A stretch of DNA of 64,000 nucleotides from Nymphaea colorata (taxonomy: Eukaryota; Streptophyta; Magnoliopsida; Nymphaeales; Nymphaeaceae): positions 3,170,704 to 3,234,703 of the forward strand of contig NC_045139.1 in assembly GCF_008831285.2 (NCBI RefSeq), given 5' to 3'. The position numbers and the translations under genes were made by a program. The notes below the pieces were generated by a model. That model did not search any database and had not been told where the DNA came from. It saw only the letters and a program-made list of their open reading frames with translations. This document shows positions 36,803-49,061 of this stretch, one piece after another (position 1 is the stretch's first letter; each line of letters begins with the position of its first letter).

Positions 36803-38625
36803 TTATGCAACAAGCGGTGCACCAGCAAACAGGACTTTACAGAAGACGTCTAATTCTGGCAAACTCTGGATTCTGTGAATGAATGTGTTCTTGCTTGGTT
36901 CTTCCAAAAGGTGGTTGCACAACTCAATAATCCGCGGCACAAGCTTCACCAATGGGACCCCAGAAGAGGACGATGCAGCAGAAGCGTTTGCATAAACTTG
37001 CATTTCCATCTGCTCCATCAAGCCATTCACCATCTCTCTCAAAGAAATATCCACCACCTTAGAGAACTCATCACTATAATGAAAAAAAAGAGAGTTTGAA
37101 CCATTTATAGATTAGGAGCACATATCAATAATGCAGGGAGCTTTAAAATCCAGAATCAAGAACAGCCTACAAAGGATACTCATCGATGAAGCAAGGGAAC
37201 GATTCTGTAAAAACTAAGAGATTGTCAGAATTACCTCAGCCTGCAGTAAGCATGTCAAAGTTCTACAGTGGATTTGGCTTACAGACTTGAATAACCAAGG
37301 TTCACTAATGATCCTAGATTGATGCTAGCACATCCTTAAATACTAGGACTAAGCTCAGATTGAATTTTAAACAACTCGGACTTGTCCTTCTTCATGCAAG
37401 GGGCAGAGCCAACAGGTGGAATGTGCAGAGAGCTGGTCGAGTGTCCAATCAATGGAGCCAAGTTGGACTTGAATAAAGTGATGAATTCACTGGGTTCTCT
37501 TTACCATTGCCCAGTCTACTCAACCAAGCCTTTCCTCCACTTTATCCTACCAAGCCTGACTTACATACAGCTCTTAAGTTGGACAACAATGTGGTAATAA
37601 CTCAAGATTTAGCAAGATCATGAGAATGCAGGGATGGGGGTGGTGGGTCTTCTAAGCCTGGGAGAGCAACTAAGCCCCTTGACCCAGGTGCAGAGCCTTT
37701 GTGTAATAAATCAGAAAAAAAAAAAATCATGCAATTTAGCACTACACAATGTAAAACCTAATTCAGACATTACTGATGACTCTTGTTGACCGTTGTACCT
37801 GGATAGGACACTGCGTGTCTCCATGATAAGTAGCTCAAGTTTTGTGGTGGGGCCAGAATCTGCATGAGATGATGTGGCAGAAGATGGGTCATCTGTGCTG
37901 GCATTGTCAGGCAGGAGATAGGGAACCCAGTGGTATGAGCTAGCATTTTCCTTTCTCATGGTGTCCAGCATCTCCATGATGGTGTCATGAAGCTGTGGCA
38001 TGCTGAAAAGCTCAGTCAGCTGCCTCCTGCAGCATGTCATAGGATAAAAAGTTTAAAGTAAACACACACAAAAACAATTAAATAACCAAGTGAAATTCAA
38101 ACTTGCATTCAGACATGGACATCTGACCATATTACTTGGTCCATAGGAAGTAGAAGAAGAGATCTTCAAGCCAGGTGCTAGGACGCAGTTTGGCAAATTA
38201 AGACTCAACTGCAAAATTTACCTTTTTACAAAGTTAGCTTGGTCATCTGAAGCTCATTTACTGTCCAAGTCAAAATAGAAAGCAATAAGGATCCCTGATA
38301 ATGTAACAGACAAGATTGACCATACCTTCATCTAAGCCTGGTCATCTTGCTTCTGTCCAAAAAGGTGACTTGGATGAGGTGTATGTCAGGTGGCTTGAGG
38401 CAGTTACCTCTTCGGCTATGTCACATGGATTCAACTGAAAGGGCGCCAAACCCTTCTTGTCATGGCTGGACATGGGATGCAGGATGGGTCATGGCATGGA
38501 TGCAGCAAAAAGATAGCAGGTATTTTTTTGTTTGGTTTTATATTTATGAATATGAAAAATGATATATCATTTGCTTTCTCAAAATCTCATTCTTGCTATA
38601 TGTACAGATGTCTTTTGTGTGTGTC

Positions 38626-38706
<81 letters not shown>

Positions 38707-41700
38707 GGAGAGAGATTTCTATCTGTGTCTAATCTGAACGTACTTTTATTTGTATCTATTGTTAACGTTGGGTGAAACTGTCCAAGTATAAAACCAAAAA
38801 GAATAGGCTTTACATGTGGTAGATACATAACTCTTTGTTGACATTCTTAAGACACTTAAATTAGAAAATCTTTTATCATCTTTATGTTGAAAATCATGGA
38901 GTACTGGTTTTCAGAAGGGTAAGATTTTGACACTTCAGCTCTCCAGAAGTATACTTATGCCTCCTTGCAAATGACTGCCGCATAAATTATCCATGTTTCC
39001 ACATATTTGATATTAATATGGGGAATCTTGGGCTTTGGCATGAAAAGTACTCTCGGTGTCATATATCAACAATCACTAACTTTAATGGATGCCAGAAATT
39101 TGAAAAGCTTAGACATCTTTAGAATCAAATTCACAATCGCAGCATTGAACAGAAAAAAATCTGATTTACTCAGGAAAAGGACACACATCAAAATACAAGT
39201 TACCAAGCCTAGTGTTCTAACAAATTAACATGCACCAGAGATTCAGAACACTTAGGCAACTAGAAAATATTGCATTTACGTAGTTTGAACCAGTTCAAAA
39301 GAATCAACGAGAATCAATTCAACTTGGATGAACACACAAACGCTGTCTTATACTCTTATTTAATTAGGAAGGAGAGACTTTTGATGCTGAACTGAAGGAA
39401 GCTATAGCCTGATAGAGCTCAGAACAGATGCATCACTTAAAAAAAATCAGTGAACGAAGGTGCCAATGGTGACTGCCAGCATTAACAATATTTCGGACAA
39501 ACCCTACATGATTTAAATTAGTGGGGCTTTGTGAAAAGAAAAAAAAAATGAACACAAGGAAGACATGACAATCAACTAACTGTCCTGGCTAAATGGGACA
39601 CAGCAAGCATGAACATAGTAAGGAAGCCCAAATGGGCAGTACAGTGAACCATATCAAGTTTTCATGGTAGAGATCCCTACTTTTAACAGAAAAATCATGA
39701 CTCCTTTGTCTCGACTTACCCATTGAGAACTTCAGTGATTGCCTTCTGCATATCGAGAATCAAAGCACCCAAGCTGTACTTCCACAGATAATCCGCAGAA
39801 GAAAGGAACTCGTGGTGACCAAGCGAGTCTAGGGAGTCAGCCTCACTCTGCAAACAGAAAACAACTGCAACCATCAGACAGAAATACTCATATGGACAAG
39901 ATAAGGTAAATGAAGCAACAAATATAGTTATCATGAAAAAAAAAAAACTGGTAAGGTTCAATCACAGATAGGACACCAGAGCATGACATGAGATGTGCAT
40001 CCTATCCAATAGCAATTGTTTCTATTATGGAATGGTCAACTTCTAATAATATACTGAGACCATTATTTCTATTCATAACATAACCTAAAGCCAAGTATAA
40101 TATGATTCACAGGCAAGAAATGAATATAACACGTCCTACAGTGCTGCTACAAGGATGTGCATCCATGTCGATCACAAGAACACGTCCTACAGTGCTGCTA
40201 CAAGGATGTGCACCCATGTCGATCACAAGAACATTGGAAGCTTACATCCAAAGGTTGCAGAGAAGAAATTTGCAATAGACTAGGCTCTATTGATAAAAGG
40301 GACTGCAAAATATCCATTTCCATTGACATTCTAAAGAATACTAACACCCACAACTTCAGCAATTCAATTAGTTTGGCAGATTTCTTTCCTTTCCTCAGAG
40401 AAGGATTCTTTCTACAAACATCAGATAGTTCCATGCACAGGGCAGTGAAGAATGTTGAAAAAATGCCTTTGTTTCAGGTCCTTTGCTGAATGTCATTGGT
40501 TTGATTTGCAAGTTTTCCAGTTGACTTCTTGAAATCCAGTCGTAAACAGAAATTTCTCAAATTCCACTACCTTTTGTGCTCCAACCGATCAAAACAGGCT
40601 TCAACCTTCTGTTCGTTACTCCATCCTTTACTAGAAAGTTAGAAACTATTATCTACTCCATGCAGAGGTGCCTCAGAATAAGAATTTCATGAGTGCATCT
40701 CCGAGATAAGCTTCAAATTGAAGAATTTGAATTAAAACAAATTAATTAACAGTCGAACTTTACACATCTGTGCAGCTGATAAAAGCACTGAAACAGGGCA
40801 TGCATATAGAACAGGTATACAGCCATGCCATGAAGCAAGTAAAACCAAATGATACCAAATTCAATATCCAAAAACCATTCCCAACATTCACATACCTAAT
40901 ATCCAAAATTCAAAATAGTAGTTTCTTCAGACATCAAAACCCTAACAAATTCACAACCAAAACATTGACTCATTGAGTTAAAAGAAAAAAATGCTTGTAC
41001 CAGTTGTTCGATGCTTCCAACACCCCTGGCAGTGTCGATGTACAGATGCCTTCCTAAGACATTATAAATAACTCTGACAAACAAAGTGAGCATGTTCACC
41101 GCCCATAATGATGTCATAGCTTTTGTGAAGCCTAAAAAGAAACAAGCAAGACAAAATAAGGTGAGTTTTTGTAAAACACAGAGCATATTCACTTTAGAAC
41201 AGGACGACTGCCAACGTCTAATCAAAATAAACCCAATCAAGCCTAACTACCATCATTATAAATAGTGAGTTACTTGACAGTTGGGAATTCCAAAAAGCAT
41301 CACACGAGAAACAACAGATTTTCAGTCTCTACCACTTTCGAAGGTTCTCATATTTCACGATCAAAGAAAGGAGGAAAATGTAAAAATATAGATGCAAATT
41401 ACAAAGAGTAACTGCAAAATAAATGCAATAACTTACTAAGAATTTTCAGTCTCTCCCACAATTCCAGCTTCTCTCTTGCTGTCAGTCTGTTGGGTTGGCT
41501 TCTTCCTTGGTTTAGCCTATCTCTTAATTCTGACAGATGTAACTCTTCAGACATCCGAATCCTAAGATCGTTCATCACGGAAGGGAGGGTGGTCGTATCC
41601 GAAATCCACTGGATGCTAGCAAACGAGGCCTGCATTCTATCCAACAAAACCAAAAATAGATAAGCATATCTAATCCAATCACCCAAGGACCAACAAAAGA

Positions 41701-42018
41701 AGTGGAATACCAATGAATTGGGTAACTCCCAATTTCAAACCATGGAGAACATACTGTGCTTTAATCCTCTCATCGGCTTCATGCTGTTTTTCAAGCTCTC
41801 TCTCCAAGGCTGCGATTCTCTCTCTCTGACTGTCATAAAGCTTGTACAAAACATACCCACTCCCCAAAATCCCTATCGAAACGTACACCTTTCTCTTATG
41901 CTTCCTCCAAAAGTCCCTGATTTAGTAAACCCCTTTATCAATTTCCAATATAAAAAAGCAGAAGTGATGAACCAATCCTTAAATCAATAAAAAATGAGAT
42001 TTACCTAAGAGGAAGCAT
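36803..42018 (-). CDS. PEX3: Peroxisomal biogenesis factor 3 (peroxin PEX3)
   Basis: Seven coding exons, read leftwards, are 42,018-42,005, 41,916-41,755, 41,636-41,437, 41,131-41,001, 39,847-39,720, 38,026-37,799 and 37,073-36,803. They total 1,134 bases (377 residues plus stop) and the frame holds across six GT-AG introns. The product follows Arabidopsis PEX3 closely: basic N-terminus MLPLRDFWRKHKRKV, a hydrophobic anchor (about residues 16-32, GILGSGYVLYKLY), a coiled-coil-like RERIAALERELEKQ, ISDTTTLP, LGRHLYIDTARG, and the C-terminal SLPELDVFCKVLFAGAP. PEX3 sits in the peroxisomal membrane and docks PEX19 with its membrane-protein cargo. The 14-base first exon is unusually small but restores the conserved N-terminus. 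Intron 4 holds a 51 bp tandem duplication and intron 5 an AT/AG microsatellite. An in-frame upstream ATG in the preceding exon could extend the protein; the start used here gives the family-typical length. Confidence 0.95.
38629..38698. repeat. (AT)n(AG)n compound microsatellite
   Basis: About 32 bases of AT followed by about 38 of AG, within PEX3 intron 5. Confidence 0.9.
40130..40231. repeat. 51-bp tandem duplication in PEX3 intron 4
   Basis: The 51-base unit at 40,130-40,180 (starting CACGTCCTACAGTGCTGCTA) is repeated directly at 40,181-40,231 with a single base change (CATCC to CACCC). The near-identity points to a recent event. Confidence 0.9.
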
Positions 42019-42281
42019 AGCTGCAAATCATAACAGACAAGTCATGCCTCAGTGAACCCAGCCTGCATCAACATAACTGTTGGTATTGGGTACCAATAAT
42101 AATCTAATATAACAGAAACATGCACGATTTTCACAAACCATATGCAGAAATTATTTCAATTGTCGAAGTCCCACAAACCAAATATGCAAATGAGAAGGGA
42201 ATCCCTAACTGGGCATCTAAGAGTTTACTTCAAAGAAGCACAATAATCTTAACGAAAAAGGAAGGTACTGCTGAAGATCAC

Positions 42282-42580
42282 CTGCACATCTGAGGAACAA
42301 CCAAGCAGAGACTGAGTTCCCACCTGACGCAAGTGACCAAAAGCCAAAGGCGTCTTTCATCTGCCCTCTTCGTTCCACTCGCTCGAATCAGTAGAAAAGA
42401 AGGAGATTTTTGGTTCTCGAATTTGGGTGTTCTCGGCCAAGGGACGGAGATAGGGAAGAAACGGTGTCGCGCAAACGCACCGGCAAAGGAAGCACCAATG
42501 CGACACCAAAGTTGTCGGCCAGACAAAGTACAAAAAGAAGCTGCTTGGCGATGAAACTAACGAGAGGTCGCATTTTGGTG
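42282..42580 (-). other. Probable 5' leader exon of PEX3
   Basis: On the minus strand a GC-richer block ends with the donor GTGCAG|GTGATC at 42,281, and an acceptor TTTGCAG lies just before CT-ATG at 42,020. A 261 bp leader intron is therefore likely. Within the block an ATG at 42,360 opens 26 codons plus one base, which join in frame through the splice to the PEX3 ATG. Confidence 0.5.
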
Positions 42581-43246
42581 TCAATGCAGTATCAAAATAT
42601 CTGCAGTTTTTTTCGGGAAAAAATCACGTGTTTTATATTTCAAATATTTCGGATCCGTCGATATATTACGAATCAGGCGCTAATGAATTTAGTAATAAAA
42701 AAACAAAATCTAAAATATCGTATCCTGTCTAAACCATGTTGTACCTTAATTTACCGGCAATTTAAATAATCGCATTTAATCATTGTCATATTCTTCATAT
42801 TTTTAAATCAATTTAAAGTCTTTCAGATTAGTTTTTGGATTAAAAATAATGCATCTCATACATATTGTGTAAATAATCTCGGGATACATCATGAATGTCC
42901 GGTTTAAAAATTGTGAAAATATGTGATAAAAAACAATAGGGGACGCTTCGTTACTTGATATTTAAAATTCACCAATTTCATGCGACATACTATTATTAAT
43001 ATTGCAAATTTTTTATCATGAATACCTGGTTAGGCTAAGTTAGATTTAAAAATTCATATTTTTAAGTCCTTATTTTATCATTTAGCATTGAGAACAAACA
43101 TAACATATTTGGTGAGACAGGCAAGTACTTTGAAGACACATAGCTTGTCTAATTCATGTGAGTGCTTAAAAGGTAAGTCTATGACACTTAAGTTGAATGA
43201 TATATTTAATACTTTAATTAAGTTTCAATGTAACCCATAACCCTAA

Positions 43247-43468
43247 GATCCCGTTTGATACACAAGGATTTTACTATGCATTAGAGGAAACTTGTCGTTT
43301 TTGTATGGCTTTTCGTTTTCATTTCAAACACAAGAAAACAAATAGATAGATCAGGGTAATTTTACCCTCCAAAAAAGTCAAACTCTCTGGAGTTCGACTT
43401 TTTTACCATGAATTTTTTTTCACTATATATTGATCGTTCCAAATTTTTATCTGCCATCAAACTGACCC
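43247..43468. mobile_element. Tourist-like MITE, 222 bp
   Basis: The left end is GATCCCGTTTGATAC and the right end, read inverted, GGGTCAGTTTGATGG. TAA flanks the element on both sides (43,244-43,246 and 43,469-43,471). The ends resemble those of the 2.18 kb element at 22,982 (shared GTTTGATGGCAG at the right end), so both may belong to one PIF/Harbinger-like group. Confidence 0.65.
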
Positions 43469-44424
43469 TAAAGGCAAGGGGAATAAGGAGCCTTTATGTA
43501 TTTTTGGCGTTAAGTTGTGAACCTCATATTCACCATAATATAAAGGGAGGACGGTCTGATCTTAAATTTAAGATTCCTTAATGGTGAAGGTTTTAATTAA
43601 CGACAACCAAAGTGTTCGGCTTCTCAGTTGTCCTTTATAAACAAGTACAAAGCATACAGTTATAGATCCTTAGATATGATATATCTCCTTATGTGTGAGT
43701 CACTAACTAGCAAAAAGCTGACAGTTTATTTACATGTGTTTATTTCATATTTGAAATCCATATATTTGACCTGAAAATGCTTTTGTTAATGCGATAAAAG
43801 ATCTATAGCAAAATCTTTATTTCGTCAAATTAAGAATCTTAGATCAGATCTAAGATCTACAGTTGAAATCTTTATTTCGTCTTTTTAGACTAATAAAAGG
43901 TCTGTTTTATGATCTGATGGGAAGAGTCGCATAATAAGTCCACGGTTCTCTAATCTTGAGGATTTTAGATCAGGACAATCAAACACCTCTTTAGGTTTCA
44001 ATTTTTTGATTATCCTCTCTGCTTAACATAACAGGTTATACCGAAGATGAAGTATCCGTCTTGATAGTTTCTTCCAATGCGATGGATGAAAATACTCCTC
44101 CTGCTCACCAAAAAACTGTCTTGAGAAGAGTTGACCTTTGTATGGAAATTGTTTGTATGGAAATTGTAGACGATGCAGTTTCATGAAAGAGGAACTTGAG
44201 AATTGTAAGTAGCTGACTTTTATTAATCATCCAAAAAATTTCAATAAGTAGAAGTTGTGTATGAGGTTTATAATATAAATATTTATCGACACATTAATTC
44301 AAAGAGGTGTGGCGCAGCTGATTGGGCCAATAGCTAGTACAAGGCCAGTCGTTGGTTAGATTAATCCTTTGGTGTTAACCTTCTATATAAGCCAAAGCAA
44401 GCATAGGCCATAGGAGCTAGAGCT

Positions 44425-44560
44425 ACATTGTGGCTTCTGTGGGCAAATGCCCACACAGCTCACAAAAATTGCTTATATAGATACTTCATTTTGTTTATAA
44501 TGTTTTATATATTAGTGTTCCTAAAAATTTGAAATTTAAAGACTAAATCCCTTGGCTAAA
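44425..44560. repeat. Palindrome-type dispersed repeat copy
   Basis: GAGCTAGAGCTACATTGTGG precedes TGTGGGCAAATGCCCACACA, followed by an AT-rich tail with AAATTTGAAATTTAAAG. The tail matches the copy at 9,523. Confidence 0.6.
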
Positions 44561-45107
44561 CACGAAGATGATTGGAGATGGAAGACGAAGTGACCAATTA
44601 CTTGGATGATCAAGCATTTGAAGTAGTTATTTTGTTTAAGAACAGTGGAAATCTTGAACCATAGTCCATATATATCACTCGAACGCATAATGTGGAAAAG
44701 CAAAGACAAAACTTAATATGAACCTTTTGTGTTTATAAACGTTAACTTTATGTAAATCATTTTTTAGTTTAAATTGCTTTATAAAAGAGAAAAGATAGCC
44801 GTCCATCTTTCGATTACTGAAAAATAATAAAATAATATTAAAAAAATAACAAACTGTTTCTCCCCAATCATTATATATATGTATAATCTGGATTTTCGTA
44901 ACTCATTTTGTATCTTATAGTTTTGAACAGTATGATCCAAGATCTGTCTGGCCAAGTAAACTATTTCGTACTGACAACTGACTTTCCATCGAAACCTTGG
45001 CAAGTGGCTGGTCACGATTTTTTCCTCGTCGGAAAAATGGCCAAGAGACTGTCTACGTGTCCACCACAAGCTCTGCAAGAGCACATGCCAATGACGTTGA
45101 TCCAAAG

Positions 45108-45117
45108 ATTATATAAA
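45108..45117 (+). promoter_or_regulatory. TATA box of left plastid-protein copy
   Basis: ATTATATAAAGG lies about 40 bases before the ATG at 45,153. An ACGTGTCC motif, ABRE/G-box-like, lies at about 45,054. If transcription starts about 30 bases after the TATA box, the out-of-frame ATG at 45,137 may be left out of the mRNA. Confidence 0.55.
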
Positions 45118-45152
45118 GGACACTCCCCTTAGCCCAATGGAGCACAGCCGCA

Positions 45153-45629
45153 ATGGAAGCCGTCTCTAGATGTCCAATTTTCCGGCGGCCGTTTTCAGGC
45201 CAAACTCTGAATTTCCCCACTAGACATCGACCGCGGCCACGCGTCCTCACAGTTTCATGCAAGGGTTCGGCCGGCGGGAGGTTCAGCGGCGCAGACGCCG
45301 ACAGGAGACTGGCTGCAGTGAGGAAGAGGATCCACTAGGTGAGCATGGTGGAGAGGAAGGAGGAAGCTCCTTTGAATTGGATGGAATGGGAGAAGAAGTA
45401 CTACGTCTGCTACGAGGAAGATAGTGAAAGGGTCAGGATCAGCACGATCGTGAAGAGATCTTTGAGGGGAATTACGAGCCGTAGGTTGGCCGTGGGCGTG
45501 TTGGGGCTGGTCGCCTTGTCTGTGCCTACCATGGTCCTTGTGGTTTTCGCCTTTCTGGTTGAGGTTTCCGGCGAAATCATGAATGTTCTTTGCCACTGTT
45601 TAGAAAGCTACCATCAGAAAATTAATTGA
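45153..45629 (+). pseudogene. Plastid membrane protein homologue with in-frame TAG
   Basis: A single-exon gene of 158 codons is interrupted by one TAG at 45,336-45,338; the frame is open on both sides of it. The product is a diverged paralogue of the gene at 50,051-50,491. The shared path runs from a Ser/Arg/Pro-rich, transit-like N-terminus through RKRIH, MVERKEEAP, EWEKKYYV and TRRPS/SRRLAVGVLGLVALSVPT, with a hydrophobic segment near the C-terminus. The stop falls where the paralogue has Glu in RIHEMKMVER, so one base change (GAG to TAG) explains it, with no frameshift. It may be a young pseudogene, or it may use the ATG at 45,345 to give a leaderless form. CAC-TAG|GTGAGC also looks like a splice donor, but the homology continues straight through it. 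The function of the family is unknown to me. Confidence 0.7.
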
Positions 45630-45670
45630 ATCATGAATGGTGGGGATCGAGTCCTGTCATTTTTCATTTT

Positions 45671-45733
<63 letters not shown>
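45671..45733. repeat. (CT)n(CA)n compound microsatellite
   Basis: About 40 bases of CT run directly into about 23 of CA, shortly after the stop codon of the preceding frame and possibly within its 3' UTR. Confidence 0.9.
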
Positions 45734-45734
<1 letters not shown>

Positions 45735-45949
45735 AAAACACGCACAGAGACAGATACAGATACACAAGTAGAGGTTAACTAAATGTTAATTAACAACCAA
45801 TTATCGACACAACGGAATCGAATATTATTTCCCAACATCCTGTTATCAATCAAAGAAAAAACAGAGATGCTTTCCCTCTTACCCAATTGCTGAACGAGCT
45901 TCGAGCGAGTGCCATCTTGCTTCTTCTCACAACCAGTTTTACGGCATTG

Positions 45950-46140
45950 CCAAGGGCAGAGCTAGGGTAGGGCTAGGGTAGGGCTCGTAAGGACTATGGC
46001 TAAAAAAAAACATGTAAAATTAAAAAAAAATTCACTTATTTTACATAAAATTTTTGAAAATGATATTTCAGTTCAAGTCAAAATTTAAAAACTTTAATTC
46101 AATCTTTCTCATGAAAATTTTTTGGCTCTGCCTCTGATGG
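45950..46140. repeat. GGCGGAGCTA-type dispersed repeat
   Basis: The copy starts GGGCAGAGCTAGGGTAGGGC, with a short internal GGGTAGGGCTA duplication, and has body words ATTCACTTATTTTACATAAAA and AAAATTTAAAAACTTTAAT. It ends TTTGGCTCTGCCTCTG. It matches the copy at 8,547 in order and orientation. Confidence 0.65.
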
Positions 46141-47482
46141 ACATTTTTGGAATTTTTTAGCCCTAGGCACTGAGTGACACCTACGTAATTTGTACGAAGT
46201 CTCCCCTCACTTGTTATTAAGAGGGCTAATCTCTTTTACGAAGTATGAACGCAATGAATATATCCCTTGAAACATACAATCACGGGACTGCACTCTTAAT
46301 TTACATAATTTGACTCATGAAAAGGAAAGCTAAAATGTATTTCTTATTTACTATGAAAATTTTATTTGTTCTACTTACGTATCGAGTTCAAGCGTAGTAG
46401 GAGCAGTATCCCGAAGCACCGAAAGCAAGTTCTATATGTTAAGGTGATGAGATGTTGGGTGGGAGCTTCGATTCTCCTTTAAGCGTAAGATGAAACACTC
46501 CTACTCACCCAAAACAAAGGAACTCTGTTAAAGCCGATGGACATCGATCCAAAACAAACTACTTATTTGCCAAGATAATTAAACAATGCAGAAGGGGAAT
46601 CAGACTTAATTTTTTGATAAATCATACTAAGTGGACATAGAAAATGGACACAACAAAATTAGGGTGGCAAGTTGTCCGGATCTGTTTTGAGAATTTTGTC
46701 AGTTCCTCATGTGCCAGATCTAATTTCAGTCTAACCACTCATGCACTTTGTTGCGCTGAATCCAATCCACTAATTTTGCATCCATATAAAGAAATGAGTT
46801 TAGCTGATATTTGCCTAAAATCCATGAATCATCCATGCGTGGATGAGGGAAATTGCCATGTCTTTCATACACAACTAATTAGGGTGAGGGTTTAATGCAC
46901 CTTTCCTTCTCTTTAACCAAAAGTCACTTTCACCTGCTCATTTTGAAGGGCTACGCTATGCATGCCTAGCAACTCTCGATACATTAATGTCTGGTGGTCC
47001 TTCCAGGTTTAATTTTGACTCACCAACTCCAAAATTGAACGGCTTATGTGGATCTTAAACTTAGACACATTTAATAAGATGTCATATATATGAATGTGTG
47101 TATATATATATATGAAGGCATAGACAAGGAATATTCCTTGCTGGACGGCCAAGCTTGTGATTTTGAGTACATTATAGAACTAAGTTTGTGGTTCTCTTCA
47201 TTAAAAGTTTATTGTTTAACTTAAATTATGTGAGGATGATAGACTCGGTTATTTCGACAGTGGGTTATATCTGACTCTGACTGTTAACAATATCACTAAG
47301 CAATATGCTATAGTTGGTCATTAAAAGAAAAATTAATCTGACACATGTTCATGAGTTGTTATTATTTTGTAGTTGTATCCGGATATAAACTATGACGATT
47401 TGATTGTAGGTGCTTTCATATTTACTTGATATTTTATAGCTACATTGAACTTTTTCATCATGTTGGTGCAAAGGGTATATGC
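46141..47482. other. Gene-free intergenic stretch
   Basis: I see no supported gene or clear element. The 83-codon frame at 46,644 has no domain, promoter or splice context. A short AT run lies near 47,098-47,113. Confidence 0.5.
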
Positions 47483-47810
47483 AGGGGCGGAGGGATCTGA
47501 CAAAAGAAAATTTACAAAAGAAAATTTTAGGTCTTAAACTTTAAGTCAAATGCGTAAACTAAAATTTTAGGAAATAGTGTAAATTTCCAGGTTGGTGTAG
47601 TAGTGGGAATTCAAACAGCGGTTTTTACTGTTTCACATGCTTATTCCATGTAATTTAAATAACACGATTTTACATATTATAGTTTTCAAGAATTTTCATT
47701 TGACTCCAGTAAAAATTTTGACAAAAAAATACTTAAAACATTGTGAAAAATTTTCTCCAAAATGAAACTTTGACTCTGCCAGGGCGAGTGTGTGTGGGCG
47801 GCTTCTTGGC
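47483..47810. repeat. Dispersed repeat, copy A of a related pair
   Basis: It begins GGGGCGGAGGGATCTGAC and ends near TTTGACTCTGCCAGGGCGAG. The words GTAAATTTCCAGGTTGGTG, TTACATATTATAGTTTTCAA and AAAATTTTCTCCAAAATGAA occur in the same order at 53,950-54,350. The GGCGGAG and CTCTGCC ends suggest the same broad transposon group as the 8,547 and 45,950 repeats. Confidence 0.65.
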
Positions 47811-48555
47811 AGACACGTGGCGTGCCGCCACGACCATTATTTGTCGGCACATGGCCGCCACATAGACAGTTTATTTCAACTGGCCGTGATCTGAGCATCA
47901 CCAAACTCTACTTAAATTGATGGAGGAAGCCTAATTAACTACTTCAAAGTACCAAAAAAATAAAAAAATTTAAAAATGGAATTTAATTAAATAAATGTAT
48001 AAAAGAATCTTACCAGGAAGCATCTAATACCTCTTAAGATTGTTCTTGATAATTTTTTTTTTCTTAGGTGTAAATTTCAGTTGGCTGACTTGTGGTAAAC
48101 GGCTAAATCAGCAAATATTCAAACATAAGTTACCAGTTTTTGCTATTTATTCAAACTTTGCCTTCAAACCTATCAATGCATAATATTTACAAGGAAATTG
48201 ATGAGTTATATTTACCTTTGAACTCACTTTTTTCAAGTCTACCTACATTTCTCAAGGCTATTTCTGATGGTTATCAACTCCTATTATTCAACCACAAGTT
48301 CACCGAGGCTCTGAAGCACTTGACTTTTGAGTAGAGAGGGAATTCTATATGCCACTCTGTGTAGAGAACAAGCATGTGCTGAGGGGTGGACCCTTCTACA
48401 ACGAGTGTTTCGTGGATAAAGAGAAGTGGATGGTTTTGACTCTAATAAATTGCCAATTACCTTCTTGGATTATGGTACATTTTACTAGCTCTTTTCTTTT
48501 CCTGCACCAGCGATGACTCAAATGTCTTTTAGTGAGCTAAAAAATTTGTTATGAC

Positions 48556-49053
48556 TAGGGGTGAACATGAGTCGAGTCGAGCTCGAGTTCAGTCAGCTCA
48601 AGCTCAGCTCGACTAATGAAACCTCGAGTTCGACTCCGCTCGAGTTTGAGAATAACTCGATTGAAGCAGCTCGAGCTCGATTCGGTAGTTACCTGTTGAA
48701 CTCGAGTTGGATTCTATTAAGGCATGACAAACTCGTTTGAATAGAATTGATATTCATCATTACCTGTTGAGCTCGACCTCGACTCGATTAAGGCTTGACA
48801 AACTTGTAAACTCATTTGGATAGATCAACTTGATTAAGGCTCGACAAACTCGTAAACTCGTTTGAATATTTGGACTTGATTAAGGATCGACAAACTTGAT
48901 TAACGTTCAAGCTCGACTTAGTAGTTACATGTTGAGCTTGAATTCAACTCGATTATTTGAATAAGTCCACTCATGAACTCGAGCTCGATTTGTTAAGCGA
49001 ATGACTCTGCTCAAACTCGTTCACAAGCTAGCTGACTCACTGTTCACCTCTAG
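48556..49053 (+). mobile_element. hAT-type non-autonomous element with perfect 8-bp TSD
   Basis: The element runs from TAGGGGTGAACA to TGTTCACCTCTA, inverted ends of 12 bases with one mismatch. It is flanked by the perfect 8 bp duplication GTTATGAC (48,548-48,555 and 49,054-49,061). An 8 bp duplication and TAGGGGTG ends are hAT hallmarks. The 498 bp interior is made of GAGCTCGAG-type words and repeats of AAGGCTCGACAAACTCG, and codes for nothing. Matching but older copies lie at 8,975 and perhaps 15,160. Confidence 0.85.
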
Positions 49054-49061
49054 TTATGACG

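Larger units (their letters stand above)
42600..45100. other. AT-rich spacer between PEX3 and plastid-protein copy
   Basis: No gene is supported. It contains a 222 bp MITE (43,247), an AGATCAGATCT palindromic area with repeated ATCTTTATTTCGTC words (about 43,810-43,885), and a palindrome-type repeat at 44,425. Confidence 0.5.

Noticed and set aside
45336-45345. CACTAG|GTGAGC as a real splice donor in the left plastid-protein copy
   Set aside because: Similarity to the paralogue continues without a gap directly past this point, so removing the following sequence would delete homologous protein. A nonsense change is simpler.
45958-45990. Telomere-like GGGCTAGGGTAGGGCT run
   Set aside because: It is only two short imperfect units within a dispersed transposon-like repeat, not a TTTAGGG array.
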